The notes under the pieces were generated by a model, which was not told where the DNA came from, did not search any database, and worked only from the letters and a program-made list of their open reading frames with translations. The position numbers and the translations under genes are program-made. Source: an uncultured Bacteroidia bacterium (GTDB lineage: Bacteria; Bacteroidota; Bacteroidia; Bacteroidales; Prolixibacteraceae). From it: a DNA stretch of 64,000 nucleotides. This document shows, piece by piece, positions 1-9,678 of this stretch. Positions within the stretch are counted from its first letter, which is position 1. Every line of letters begins with the position of its first letter. Location: positions 1 through 64,000 of the forward strand of contig CAINLJ010000223.1 of assembly GCA_903850335.1 (NCBI GenBank). The letters run 5' to 3'.

Positions 1-1932
1 ACTCATATTTTTCGCCAGAAAGACGGAGAATTTATCAGATTACTAAATAATATCAGGGATAATAAAGCAGATCTGCAAACCCTGAATGAACTGAACCAGA
101 GATATATTCCTGGTTTTACAGATAAAAATGGGGAAGGATATATTTCGCTCACTACCCATAATTATCAGGCACATAATCTGAATGAATCGATGCTGGCAAA
201 ATTGTCATCTAAATTATGGAAATTTACAGCTACCATAGAAGGTGAATTTCCTGAATATTCTTATCCTGCAGATTATGAGTTAAATATTAAAAAGGGCGCT
301 CAGGTCATGTTTGTCAAAAACGATATATCTCATGATAAGCTATACTATAATGGAAAGATTGGTACGGTGGTTTCAATTGGGGATGAGGTGGTTGTTGTTC
401 GCTGCCCCGACGATGACCACGATATTTCGGTTGGGGCTGTTGAATGGCAAAATACTAAATACACGATCGACGAAGAGACAAAAGAGATCAAAGAATCCAT
501 CCTGGGTACCTTTACTCAAATACCCCTGAAGCTTGCCTGGGCAATCACTATTCATAAGAGTCAGGGATTAACGTTTGAAAGGGCAATCATCGATTCACAG
601 GCTGCGTTTGCGCATGGTCAGGTTTATGTCGCACTTAGCAGATGCAAGACACTGGAAGGAATGGTTTTAAGTTCTCCAATTTCTTCTCAGAGCCTTAAAA
701 ATGATTCCAAGATTTCTTCTTTTAATGAAGACATCCAGCTTAATCCACCGGGTAAAGACCTTCTTGAGGAATCGAAACTGACTTTCCAACAAACTCTGTT
801 ATTTGAACTTTTTGATTTTCAGCCCATACTAAGGCGCTCAGGTTATTGCAATAAGTTGAGCATCGAACATCAGGAAAGCATCCATTCTGTTCTGAGAGAT
901 AACCTTCGGCTGTTAAATGATGAGTTACATAAGAACCTTCTCGAGGTCTCAGAGAAGTTCAGAAACCAGATGATCAGCATATTGGAATCAAATAGAAATG
1001 CTGAGGAGAATAATCCATTACAGGAACGGGTACAAAAAGCCTGCGGTTATTTTTCTGCAAAACTTGAACTCATTTTAAATGAACGGTTAAAAAACAATGA
1101 AGTTGATATCGACAATAAAACAGTTAGGAAATCAGTAAACGACGCTGTTGCAAAGTTAAATGATGATGTCTTGTTAAAACTTGAATGTCTTAAAGGGTGT
1201 AAAGACGGATTTAGTGTGAAAAAATATATGGAAATCAGGGCTAAATCGGCTATTGGACCAGCTGACAAAAAACAAAAATTCAAGGCAGCCTCAGTTTCAT
1301 TTGATGGGTCACTGCCAAATCAGGAGTTGTATAAAACACTAAAAAACTGGCGTAATGAAAAGGCTGCCGAACTGAATCTGGAAGGTTATCTTATCTTGCC
1401 ACAGAAGACTCTTATTGAATTGATAACGCATTTACCTGTTTCACTTTCAGAGTTGAAAAGTATGAAGGGTATGGGATCTAAAAAAGTAGGTCAATTTGGA
1501 AAAGAGATCTTACATCATATTCATACATACCGGATCCGGCACAATATGGGTGTATCAGAAAATGCTTTTGAAGTTCCTTCGGAGGATACGAAATCACATA
1601 AAACAGATTCAAAAAGAGTTACTTTTGAACTCTTTCAGGAGGGTAAATCCATGGATAGCATTGCGGTTGAACGTGGCATGGCAAGGTCTACAATCGAAGG
1701 TCATATAGCTCATTACATCAGCATTGGCGCAATAAGTCCGGAAGGATTAGTCGCGGCTGACAAGATCTCAACAATCTCTGAATGGTTTTTACAAAATAAA
1801 CCCGCATTATTGAGTACGGCAAAAGCCGGTCTAGGCGACAATGTCAGTTACATGGAATTAAGATTTGTACTCAGTTATCTTATTTTTACCAAACAAATAT
1901 CACCCGAAAACCATACTTTTATCACCAATTAA
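1..1932 (+). CDS. PIF1/RecD-like SF1 helicase, C-terminal part (5' truncated by window edge), with HRDC domain and C-terminal helix-turn-helix
   Basis: Frame 1 is open from base 1 through the listed ORF (190-1932). Motif AWAITIHKSQGLTFERAIID...GQVYVALSRCKTLEG is typical of the UvrD_C_2/PIF1 C-terminal region; PNQELYKTLKNWRNEKA...LKSMKGMGSKKVGQFG resembles HRDC; the C-terminus resembles the RecQ-type HTH. Confidence 0.85.
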   Translation, partial: THIFRQKDGEFIRLLNNIRDNKADLQTLNELNQRYIPGFTDKNGEGYISLTTHNYQAHNLNESMLAKLSSKLWKFTATIEGEFPEYSYPADYELNIKKGAQVMFVKNDISHDKLYYNGKIGTVVSIGDEVVVVRCPDDDHDISVGAVEWQNTKYTIDEETKEIKESILGTFTQIPLKLAWAITIHKSQGLTFERAIIDSQAAFAHGQVYVALSRCKTLEGMVLSSPISSQSLKNDSKISSFNEDIQLNPPGKDLLEESKLTFQQTLLFELFDFQPILRRSGYCNKLSIEHQESIHSVLRDNLRLLNDELHKNLLEVSEKFRNQMISILESNRNAEENNPLQERVQKACGYFSAKLELILNERLKNNEVDIDNKTVRKSVNDAVAKLNDDVLLKLECLKGCKDGFSVKKYMEIRAKSAIGPADKKQKFKAASVSFDGSLPNQELYKTLKNWRNEKAAELNLEGYLILPQKTLIELITHLPVSLSELKSMKGMGSKKVGQFGKEILHHIHTYRIRHNMGVSENAFEVPSEDTKSHKTDSKRVTFELFQEGKSMDSIAVERGMARSTIEGHIAHYISIGAISPEGLVAADKISTISEWFLQNKPALLSTAKAGLGDNVSYMELRFVLSYLIFTKQISPENHTFITN

Positions 1933-1952
1933 TTCTCAGTAATTTTAAAATT

Positions 1953-3521
1953 ATGCGTCGTCTAAAACACAATCATCCGGTTAAATTAATCCTTGTTGTT
2001 GGATTAGTGTTCCTGCAACTATTCAGCAAGGGGTACACTACTGATAATCTGTCAGCTATAAGTATCATTCCTAAACCTGTTTCTGTTATTCCTGCAAATG
2101 GATCGTTCACACTAACCAATAAAACTGTAATCTTTGTTCAGGCTCAAAACAATGAAGCTAAATCTGTCGGGGAGTATTTTGCCTCAAAATTAAGACCATC
2201 AACTGGTTTTGAACTCGCAGTGAAGACTACAACCTCGAAACCGTCCTCCGGGAATATCTACCTTAGAATTAAATCAGGTGATACAAAGTTAGGTAGCGAG
2301 GGTTACGAACTGACTATAAAATCAAATCTGATTATACTTTCTGCTCAGGAACCTGCAGGTCTTTTCAATGGTGTTCAAACGATCAGACAGTTATTTCCTG
2401 CAAGGGTTGAAAGCTCTGAAGTACAGGCTGGCTTGTGGAAAATACCTGCCGGAGTGATTCGCGATACTCCTGAGTTCGGTTACCGTGGTGCCATGCTCGA
2501 TGTTGCCCGTCATTTTTTTCAGGTTGAGGACGTCAAACGATATATTGATCTGATCGCAACCTATAAAATGAATATTCTTCATTTGCATCTTTCTGATGAT
2601 CAGGGTTGGCGAATTGAAATTAAGAAATGGCCTAATCTCACTTCCATCGGAGGAAGCAAGCAGGTGGGTGGTGGAAACGGCGGATTCTTTACCCAGGATC
2701 AATACAGCGATATCGTGAAATATGCTGCCGATCGTTATATGACAATTATCCCTGAAATTGATATGCCAGGTCATATAAACGCAGCAATGGCTTCATATCC
2801 TGAATTGAACTGTAATAACAAGGCCACAGAACTGTACACAGGAACTGAGGTCGGTTTTAGTTCATTTTGCACCTCCAAAGAAATCACCTATGATTTTATT
2901 TCAGATGTTCTTGGCGAAATTTCGGCCATTACTCCTGGTCCTTATATCCATATTGGCGGTGATGAATCGCATGTAACTAAGCTTGAAGATTATATTCCTT
3001 TTGTTAACCGTGTTCAACAGATCGTTAGCAAGCTTGGGAAAAAGGTTATTGGATGGGACGAAATTGCACTTTCTACTCTAATCCCAAATTCAGCAGTACA
3101 ATTCTGGGCAAAATCGGAGAATGCGGTAAAGGGGGTTGCCCAAAGTGCAAAAGTGATTATGTCTCCGGCTGCTAATGCTTACCTGGATATGAAATATGAT
3201 TCAACTACAACGCTGGGATTATTCTGGGCTGGTTATGTCGAAGCTGACAAGGCATACAAATGGGATCCTTCGACACTTGTTCCTGGAATAGGAAAGGAAA
3301 ATATTTTGGGTATTGAAGCCCCGGTATGGACAGAGACCCTAACAAATATGCACGATCTTGAGTATATGGTCTTCCCACGGATCCTGGGAATTGCTGATCT
3401 TGCATGGCGTTCTCCTTCTTCCGGAAATTGGGATGAATACAAAACGAGACTGGCTAAACAGGGTGACAGATTGAAATTTATGAAAGTTAATTACTATCCC
3501 TCCAAGCTTATTCCCTGGTAG
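1953..3521 (+). CDS. beta-N-acetylhexosaminidase (GH20), secreted
   Basis: N-terminal signal-like hydrophobic stretch; GH20 motifs YRGAMLDVARHFF, LHLHLSDDQGWRIEIKKWP, HIGGDESH. Confidence 0.92.
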   Translation: MRRLKHNHPVKLILVVGLVFLQLFSKGYTTDNLSAISIIPKPVSVIPANGSFTLTNKTVIFVQAQNNEAKSVGEYFASKLRPSTGFELAVKTTTSKPSSGNIYLRIKSGDTKLGSEGYELTIKSNLIILSAQEPAGLFNGVQTIRQLFPARVESSEVQAGLWKIPAGVIRDTPEFGYRGAMLDVARHFFQVEDVKRYIDLIATYKMNILHLHLSDDQGWRIEIKKWPNLTSIGGSKQVGGGNGGFFTQDQYSDIVKYAADRYMTIIPEIDMPGHINAAMASYPELNCNNKATELYTGTEVGFSSFCTSKEITYDFISDVLGEISAITPGPYIHIGGDESHVTKLEDYIPFVNRVQQIVSKLGKKVIGWDEIALSTLIPNSAVQFWAKSENAVKGVAQSAKVIMSPAANAYLDMKYDSTTTLGLFWAGYVEADKAYKWDPSTLVPGIGKENILGIEAPVWTETLTNMHDLEYMVFPRILGIADLAWRSPSSGNWDEYKTRLAKQGDRLKFMKVNYYPSKLIPW

Positions 3522-3608
3522 CTAAAAACAAGTCGTAAATCATTAATCTTCTGGAAGTAAGGAAAGCTTATTTACGCCCGGAGATCTTCTTAGAGGCACT
3601 TTTGGGGA

Positions 3609-4517
3609 TCATACCTCTGCCCGGATGAGTGCTGTAGTCTCATGGCACTCTCCGGGATTCAGAAGTATTGTATCATCAAATGAATTTACTGCTTCGACAC
3701 AAACGAAATCCGTGTAGGCATTATCTGGCATATCACTCATCTTTAGACAATTATCCGACCATGGATTCCATACTGTGGTAACCTTGCTGCCGGATTTATC
3801 TGCATAGATCTTTCGTTTATTATTCGGATCATCTATGATACAGGTGGTTTGCGTATTATAATAGTGCCGGTCAACAATTCCATGAATTTCCAGATTAGAG
3901 GTAGTCTGAATGAATTTCCCCGGTTTATCATTTTCGTAATATTCTGCACCTTCGAGGCCTTCAATTTTGATATCGTCAATACCGGAAATTTTGAAATAAG
4001 AGTGAAGTGCACAGGAATATTCAAACTGCCTTTCTGATACATTGGTCACTTTAAGCGTTACTTTTAATGTTTGGCCAACTAAAATGATTATCTCGGCTGT
4101 AAAGTCATGAGGCCAGTAAGCTCTTGTATTCTCAGATGAATCCAATCTTAGGATGATTTTTGTTTCGCCAGAAGTTTGTTGAGTGGTCTCTGAGATTTCC
4201 CAAACCATCAGTCGGCCAAAACCATGCTGAGGCATTCCTTTTTGAGTCTTATCCGGGCCAAACCAAGGGAAGCAAACAGGTATGCCTCCACGTATTGCCT
4301 TTCCGCGACTGAAATTACTCAGGGGACTCATCCAAAGTATTTCTGAGTTATTTTTATTGCAGAAGCTCAAAATCTGAGCTCCATACAAGCAAATACTGGC
4401 ATTTGCATGTGGGTTAGAAACAGTAATGAAAATAAAATCATTCTCCTGTTTATTGAAAGTTAGTATTCCGGGAATACTAAACCTTTCACTAATATGAAGA
4501 AAATCTGTGACTGCCAT
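3609..4517 (-). CDS. D-hexose-6-phosphate mutarotase / aldose 1-epimerase family
   Basis: GGIPVCFPWFGP, PQHGFGRLMVWEI, ALHSYFKISGIDDIKIEGLEG motifs of the YeaD-type mutarotase family. Confidence 0.88.
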   Translation of the reverse strand: MAVTDFLHISERFSIPGILTFNKQENDFIFITVSNPHANASICLYGAQILSFCNKNNSEILWMSPLSNFSRGKAIRGGIPVCFPWFGPDKTQKGMPQHGFGRLMVWEISETTQQTSGETKIILRLDSSENTRAYWPHDFTAEIIILVGQTLKVTLKVTNVSERQFEYSCALHSYFKISGIDDIKIEGLEGAEYYENDKPGKFIQTTSNLEIHGIVDRHYYNTQTTCIIDDPNNKRKIYADKSGSKVTTVWNPWSDNCLKMSDMPDNAYTDFVCVEAVNSFDDTILLNPGECHETTALIRAEV

Positions 4518-4585
4518 AGAAATAATATTAAAATCGGTTATAGATTGAATAATTTGATTTAATGCTTTGCTTTTAGACCGGCAGA

Positions 4586-6880
4586 TTACCTGTGCCCCCG
4601 GTTATAGAGCAGGTATCCGAAACTAAACTGAAGATAAAATTTAGGATCGCTTCCGCTGTAATAATTAAGCAACAGAGATGCCGGTCCAAACCTCGAATGA
4701 TACACGAAACCCCCACTTCCCAGATAGGCGTTTTTAGTAAAAAGCTTGATTCTATAATTTGGAATATTATCAATTCCATTCAGCAGTTCTTTGAATGGCT
4801 GAAAATAATATCCTTCAAATCGGAGATGTGTTGCAGATGTGATTGGAATTATTGCTTTCAGGCCCCCTGCTACAAAATTGTCAGATCTTAGGTACGGAAG
4901 GTATCTGATTGAACTGTTGACAGTGGGAGAGAAGCTCTCCGAGGCAAGAATTGTGGAGGTATAATTGTGAAATAACCCCTTGTTTGAAAAGTGCGATTCT
5001 CCTTCTACGCCAATAATCAACCATTTGGCAGTCTTAAAATAACGTTCGTAAGAAAGATTCAGTTGAAGGTAATCATGAACTTTATGATAGTTTACCTTCG
5101 AGATGTTGGTTGATCCCGGATCTTCCTTTTCTGTTCCGAAGATATAACTGGTTTCAAATTTAAACATCTTTCCTTCGGTTGGGTATTGCTTTTTGTTGAA
5201 TGCTTTCGATTCCAGTCTGAGATGCACATTTCCTGCGGTAAAAGTAGTACGGTCCGGGGTGTCTGTCTTCGTAAAATCAGATTTTTGATAATAATCATCA
5301 GACTGATTTAAAAAGTCTATACCTGTTTCCCATTTGGAAGTAGTTTTGGATGGAAAACATAAATTAAGCTGAATATTATCGTCGTTCCGGATCACGTAAT
5401 GAGATAAATTATTCTCAAAAAATAACTGTGTAGGTCCCGAAAAATAGTCTGTGCGGTTTTTAATAAAATAAAGTTCCAGTGAGAAAGGCTGTCTGGAAGT
5501 GAAGTTAAAACGGGAACCTGCCATAAATGACGTGTAGAATTTGCCAATATGCAAGTTCGACTGTATGGTTATCGGAAGGTTATTGAACAATCGATAGTCA
5601 ACGCCTATATATCCCTGATTTACATCCGTAAGCGAGAAGTAGCCACCTACACCTACTGCAAGAGGCTTTTTCTGCTCTGCCTTAAGTTGCAGATCGAATA
5701 AGCCGGACTCCTTATTATAATCAGCAGTAGGCATTAGCGACTTAATTTTGTCGTCAGCTAAAATTTTAAAATATTCTTTTCTTAGTTCTTCCAGGTTGAA
5801 GACTTTTGAGTTGTGCCGTATCGATTGGATTATATAATGTCTTTGCGAGCCATCCACTCCTGATACCTGGATATTATTAAAATTCAATACAGGTTTTTTG
5901 GATGCGAATTCCCTTCGCCGTATTTTTAGTTTTTCAGGATTGGCGCGCCTTTTAATCCTGGCTTTAATAGCCTCCATCTGGGCCATCGCAGATTCATAAC
6001 CTATCTTTTCAACTTCACTTAGTCGTTCAAATTCAAACAAGGCTATATGATCCAAAGATGATTTTATTGTGATTCCCAGACTATCTGGGATATAATAGTT
6101 GTTTTTACGAACCATCATATTTTCAATCTGAAGTTTAATATCGTCTTTTTTAGGCTTCTTGTCTTTTAAACCACCGACAGAACTTCCAATCATAAAGTCT
6201 GGCGAAAAATCATCATACATCACGTCGCAGGGAAAGTTGTTAACCAGTCCGCCATCGAAGAGTAAAACACTATCAATCTCAATTGGTTTAAAGTAAAACG
6301 GAAACGTCATGGAGGCGCGGATGGATGATCCAAGATCTCCGGACTTAAAAACAACAGGTTCACCATGATATATGTCGGTTGCAACGCATCTGAATGGTAC
6401 AAAAAGTTTATTAAAATCATTCTCTGCTACAGCGTTTGCCGCTCCGAATAATTCCATAAAACCAAAGTCCATCTGTCCGGAGGGAACAAGATTTGTAGGT
6501 AATGCGAGTTGCATCTTATCTTCCTTTCGGGCAAAGTCAAGATCAATAAACGATGGGTTTTCATCGAGTTGTTTAAAGAAATAGACATACTTTGGCGGAA
6601 TTTTACCTGTTGACCAATTTTTGAAATTTTCAGATTTTATCAGGGTTTCCATCTCGTCAGTTGAGTATCCTGCTGCATAAAGACCGCCAATGATTGCCCC
6701 CATCGAAGTCCCTGTAATGTAATCGATTGGAATATTGTTTTCTTCGAGTGCCTTAATAACTCCTATATGCGCAAGACCTCTCGCCCCGCCTCCGCTCAGA
6801 ACAAGTCCGACTTTCTGAGCTACTCCAGGAATTGGGATCATATAAAAGCACAATAGTATCAGATAATAAATCTTCTTCAT
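4586..6880 (-). CDS. patatin-like phospholipase with POTRA-like and outer-membrane beta-barrel C-terminus
   Basis: VGLVLSGGGARGLAHIGVIKALEE, GTSMGAIIGGLYAAGYS and DGGLVNNFPCDV (patatin Ser-Asp dyad); long C-terminal region with alternating beta-strand pattern and YNYYSGSDPKFYLQFSFGYLLYN-like end. Confidence 0.88.
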   Translation of the reverse strand: MKKIYYLILLCFYMIPIPGVAQKVGLVLSGGGARGLAHIGVIKALEENNIPIDYITGTSMGAIIGGLYAAGYSTDEMETLIKSENFKNWSTGKIPPKYVYFFKQLDENPSFIDLDFARKEDKMQLALPTNLVPSGQMDFGFMELFGAANAVAENDFNKLFVPFRCVATDIYHGEPVVFKSGDLGSSIRASMTFPFYFKPIEIDSVLLFDGGLVNNFPCDVMYDDFSPDFMIGSSVGGLKDKKPKKDDIKLQIENMMVRKNNYYIPDSLGITIKSSLDHIALFEFERLSEVEKIGYESAMAQMEAIKARIKRRANPEKLKIRRREFASKKPVLNFNNIQVSGVDGSQRHYIIQSIRHNSKVFNLEELRKEYFKILADDKIKSLMPTADYNKESGLFDLQLKAEQKKPLAVGVGGYFSLTDVNQGYIGVDYRLFNNLPITIQSNLHIGKFYTSFMAGSRFNFTSRQPFSLELYFIKNRTDYFSGPTQLFFENNLSHYVIRNDDNIQLNLCFPSKTTSKWETGIDFLNQSDDYYQKSDFTKTDTPDRTTFTAGNVHLRLESKAFNKKQYPTEGKMFKFETSYIFGTEKEDPGSTNISKVNYHKVHDYLQLNLSYERYFKTAKWLIIGVEGESHFSNKGLFHNYTSTILASESFSPTVNSSIRYLPYLRSDNFVAGGLKAIIPITSATHLRFEGYYFQPFKELLNGIDNIPNYRIKLFTKNAYLGSGGFVYHSRFGPASLLLNYYSGSDPKFYLQFSFGYLLYNRGHR

Positions 6881-6905
6881 GACTTAAATCTTATTATTCA
6901 GGTCA

Positions 6906-7850
6906 TTAGTTATATTCAATTTTGTGTTTTAACGACTGAAATCCCTCCCCCAAAATCTCACTTGCATCCATTATTGTAATAAAAGCTGAAGGGTCAATCT
7001 TATTAATGTGCTCTTCAAGTATTGCAACTTCCCTTCGGTTTACTACAGTGAAAATAATATGCTTTTCAGTATTCGTGTACATGCCGATCCCCTTGAGGTA
7101 GGTGCCGCCACGGGCCAGATCAATGATAATCTTGTCCCTGATATCTTCATGTTTGTCTGAAATAATAATCAGTGCCTTATTATAATTTGCTCCTTCAAGA
7201 ATAAGGTCGACAGCCCTTCCGGTGATATAAATAACAATCATGCTATACAACGGGATTTGCCAGTCCTTAAATGCTGCGAGCGCGACGAGTACGATTACAG
7301 TGTCGACCCAAATAAGCATTTGGCCGATCGGGATGCGGGTATAGCGAGTAATCACCATTGCTATAATATCGCTTCCACCTGAAGTTGCCCTTGCCTTAAA
7401 AATCATCCCTAGACCGATACCCGTAAGAACACCTCCGAAAATGCAAGATAACAGCACATCATTTACAAGGGGAGCATCACCCACCTCACGTAACCAGGTA
7501 ATCCCATCCATAAATACTGAGGATGAGGCGAAACCATAAATTGTCTTCGTCCCAAATCTGGGTCCCAGGAGTTTTATGCCAAAATAGGTCAATGGAATAT
7601 TCACAATCAGGTTAAAGAGCCCGATGGGGAATCCTTCATTCCAGAACGCCATACCTTTGGTCAGAAAATGCACGATGATTCCCAAACCATAGATTCCTCC
7701 GGGGACAATTTTATGTGGAGTAATGAAAAAGACAAACCCGGTAGCCATTATAAAGGAGCCGGCGGTGATTAAACTGTAGTCAATAAACCAGCGTTTGGCC
7801 GAAATTTTTTCTGGGGTCAGGAAGGTCATAACAACTGATAATTTTTTCAA
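6906..7850 (-). CDS. YitT family membrane protein (DUF2179)
   Basis: Multiple TM segments; FFITPHKIVPGGIYGLGIIVHF, GLGMIFKARATSGGSDIIA, C-terminal GTYLKGIGMYTNTEKHIIFTVVNRREV. Start may be the internal Met at 7829. Confidence 0.88.
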   Translation of the reverse strand: MKKLSVVMTFLTPEKISAKRWFIDYSLITAGSFIMATGFVFFITPHKIVPGGIYGLGIIVHFLTKGMAFWNEGFPIGLFNLIVNIPLTYFGIKLLGPRFGTKTIYGFASSSVFMDGITWLREVGDAPLVNDVLLSCIFGGVLTGIGLGMIFKARATSGGSDIIAMVITRYTRIPIGQMLIWVDTVIVLVALAAFKDWQIPLYSMIVIYITGRAVDLILEGANYNKALIIISDKHEDIRDKIIIDLARGGTYLKGIGMYTNTEKHIIFTVVNRREVAILEEHINKIDPSAFITIMDASEILGEGFQSLKHKIEYN

Positions 7851-7861
7851 AAGTAGAAAAA

Positions 7862-7888
7862 AAAGGGCTCCCTTTTGAGGAACCCTTT
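7862..7888 (-). terminator. rho-independent-like terminator downstream of rplS
   Basis: AAAGGGCTCC(7862-7871)...GGAACCCTTT(7879-7888); the single mismatch becomes a G-U pair in the minus-strand RNA, followed by a U-tract on that strand. Confidence 0.65.
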
Positions 7889-7912
7889 GAAAGATTTTTA
7901 AAGTTAATGTTC

Positions 7913-8266
7913 TTAAAATCTCTTTTCCTTGATCCGGGCTTTTTTACCGGTCAATTCGCGAAGATAGAACAAACGTGCACGACGCACACGTCCCATACGG
8001 TTTACTTCAATGCCATCAATAAACGGCGAGAAGAAAGGGAAAATTCTTTCTACGCCAACATTTCCTGACATCTTACGAACTGTGAATGTCTTTGTTGTAC
8101 CAGTACCTTTAATCTGAATTACAGTTCCCTTGTAGTTCTGAATTCTTTCCTTTGCACCCTCAACGATTTTGTAACGGACAGTAATAGTGTCACCTGCGTG
8201 AAAAGAAGGTAGTTCTTTTTGTTCTCCTAAAAACGCACTTTCTGCAATTTTAATCAGATCCATCAT
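7913..8266 (-). CDS. rplS: 50S ribosomal protein L19
   Basis: [14 protein letters not shown]...[33 protein letters not shown]...[50 protein letters not shown] track starts at 8299, but the start at 8266/8263 fits the family better. Confidence 0.97.
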   Translation of the reverse strand: MMDLIKIAESAFLGEQKELPSFHAGDTITVRYKIVEGAKERIQNYKGTVIQIKGTGTTKTFTVRKMSGNVGVERIFPFFSPFIDGIEVNRMGRVRRARLFYLRELTGKKARIKEKRF

Positions 8267-8351
8267 GATTGATTTTAACAATAATATTAACGAACGCAAT
8301 ATTCACAGTGTCCAATCGTTTGCTGTCAGAGATTGCGTACGGAACAGGGCG

Positions 8352-8359
8352 CAAAAGTA
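8352..8359 (-). promoter_or_regulatory. candidate Bacteroidota -7 box (TACTTTTG) upstream of rplS
   Basis: Minus strand TACTTTTG matches TAnnTTTG about 85 bp upstream of the rplS start; no clear -33 element was found. Confidence 0.4.
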
Positions 8360-8383
8360 GATAAAATTTCTATTAATAAATAA

Positions 8384-9586
8384 CTACAATTTAAGTTTTT
8401 TCCGAATTGTTTCCGGAATCGATGCCTTATTGACCAAAATTGCAGTTGTCTTATAACGTAAGTAAGGCTGAGAAGCATAAAAATATCCTTTCAGCTGATT
8501 ATAAGAGCCCCATGAGTTTTTCACTTTGTAATATAGAGTGCCATTTTGATCCCTTGCAAGACCAATAAGGTGCATTGCATGGTCATCTGTTGTTTCAAGA
8601 TTATCGAAGGCGGCCTGACGGATTTCCTGTGTTATTTTTCTCTCCCCTGACGGTTTATCGAATTTGTAATACGACGCTTCCTTGTCCTTCTCCGACAGAC
8701 TGTCCCATTTGGCCAATTCAGAACCAGCCATGTTCTTTAAAGTCTTATCAGGAACTACAGCGATCCCTTTCTGGGTGGTAGCAAAACCTTTATCGCTTAC
8801 ATCAGCTGCCCAAAGAACTGAGAATCCGTTAGTAAGGGAATAATCAACAATTTCCTGCAACTCATCCAACGGAACATTATAAAACTGACTCCAGAGCCAG
8901 TTGTCAGAAACCTCTAATCCAAATGTTTGATAATAAGGATGATGGGTAAAGGATGTAATCTGGACATAATCACTTGTGTTTATACCGCAATAATCCGATG
9001 CAAATGTTTTTGGAGTATATGTCTTCCCCTGATATTCAAATTTTTCTGGTAATTCGCCGAGGTATGAATCAATTGTCTTATTAACAGCACTATTCCAAAC
9101 AGTCGAAACTTTTTTGTTCTTTTCAGCAACAACAGCTTCTACCATCTTAAGAAGAACCTCATCCATTTCGCCATGATTGTGTTTCTCCTCGTTATATTTA
9201 ATTCCATGATAAGCACTCTCCGGCACCAGACCATAGTTTTCAGCAATATACAAATCATCATAAAGCTCTCCACCGGGTCCGAAATTGATCTTTCCCTGCA
9301 TCCTGACATACTTTTCAGCCTTATCACGGTAACAGTGGTTCACCTCGAACATCTCGGATAGATCTACCTCAGGCTTACCTAAACGAAGCATCTCCGATTC
9401 GAAAAAAGACATCCCGGCAAAAGACCAGCATGTGCCTGTTTGACTTTGATTTTTTACTGCTGTGTGAGGAATTTCTTTAATAAGCTCAAATTTGTAGCCT
9501 TCATCATTTTTGTTTCCACCATACAAAATTGTAACGCTCAGCCCTGCAATAAGCATAAGGATGAGCCCTTTTCCAATCATTCTCAT
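8384..9586 (-). CDS. C1 family (bleomycin hydrolase / aminopeptidase C-like) cysteine peptidase, exported
   Basis: Signal peptide; NQSQTGTCWSFAGMSFFESEMLR, DDHAMHLIGLARDQNG, YKVKNSWGSYN motifs. Confidence 0.92.
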   Translation of the reverse strand: MRMIGKGLILMLIAGLSVTILYGGNKNDEGYKFELIKEIPHTAVKNQSQTGTCWSFAGMSFFESEMLRLGKPEVDLSEMFEVNHCYRDKAEKYVRMQGKINFGPGGELYDDLYIAENYGLVPESAYHGIKYNEEKHNHGEMDEVLLKMVEAVVAEKNKKVSTVWNSAVNKTIDSYLGELPEKFEYQGKTYTPKTFASDYCGINTSDYVQITSFTHHPYYQTFGLEVSDNWLWSQFYNVPLDELQEIVDYSLTNGFSVLWAADVSDKGFATTQKGIAVVPDKTLKNMAGSELAKWDSLSEKDKEASYYKFDKPSGERKITQEIRQAAFDNLETTDDHAMHLIGLARDQNGTLYYKVKNSWGSYNQLKGYFYASQPYLRYKTTAILVNKASIPETIRKKLKL

Positions 9587-9678
9587 ACCGATTTAAATCA
9601 TTTTTTAAACCTTCGAAATTAATAAAAGAGATTGAGGTCAGGAATTATTTAAAAGTTAGAATAATTATAAACTATTTA

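Noticed and set aside
2391-2774. 127-aa antisense ORF within the GH20 gene, and the other 60-160 aa ORFs antisense or out of frame to long CDSs
   Set aside because: They overlap well-supported conserved genes and show no recognisable motifs; expected by-products of coding sequence composition.
8384-9586. C1 peptidase and S41 peptidase neighbours as a toxin/immunity or bacteriocin-processing system
   Set aside because: Both are common stand-alone exported peptidases in this phylum; no small peptide precursor or transporter nearby.
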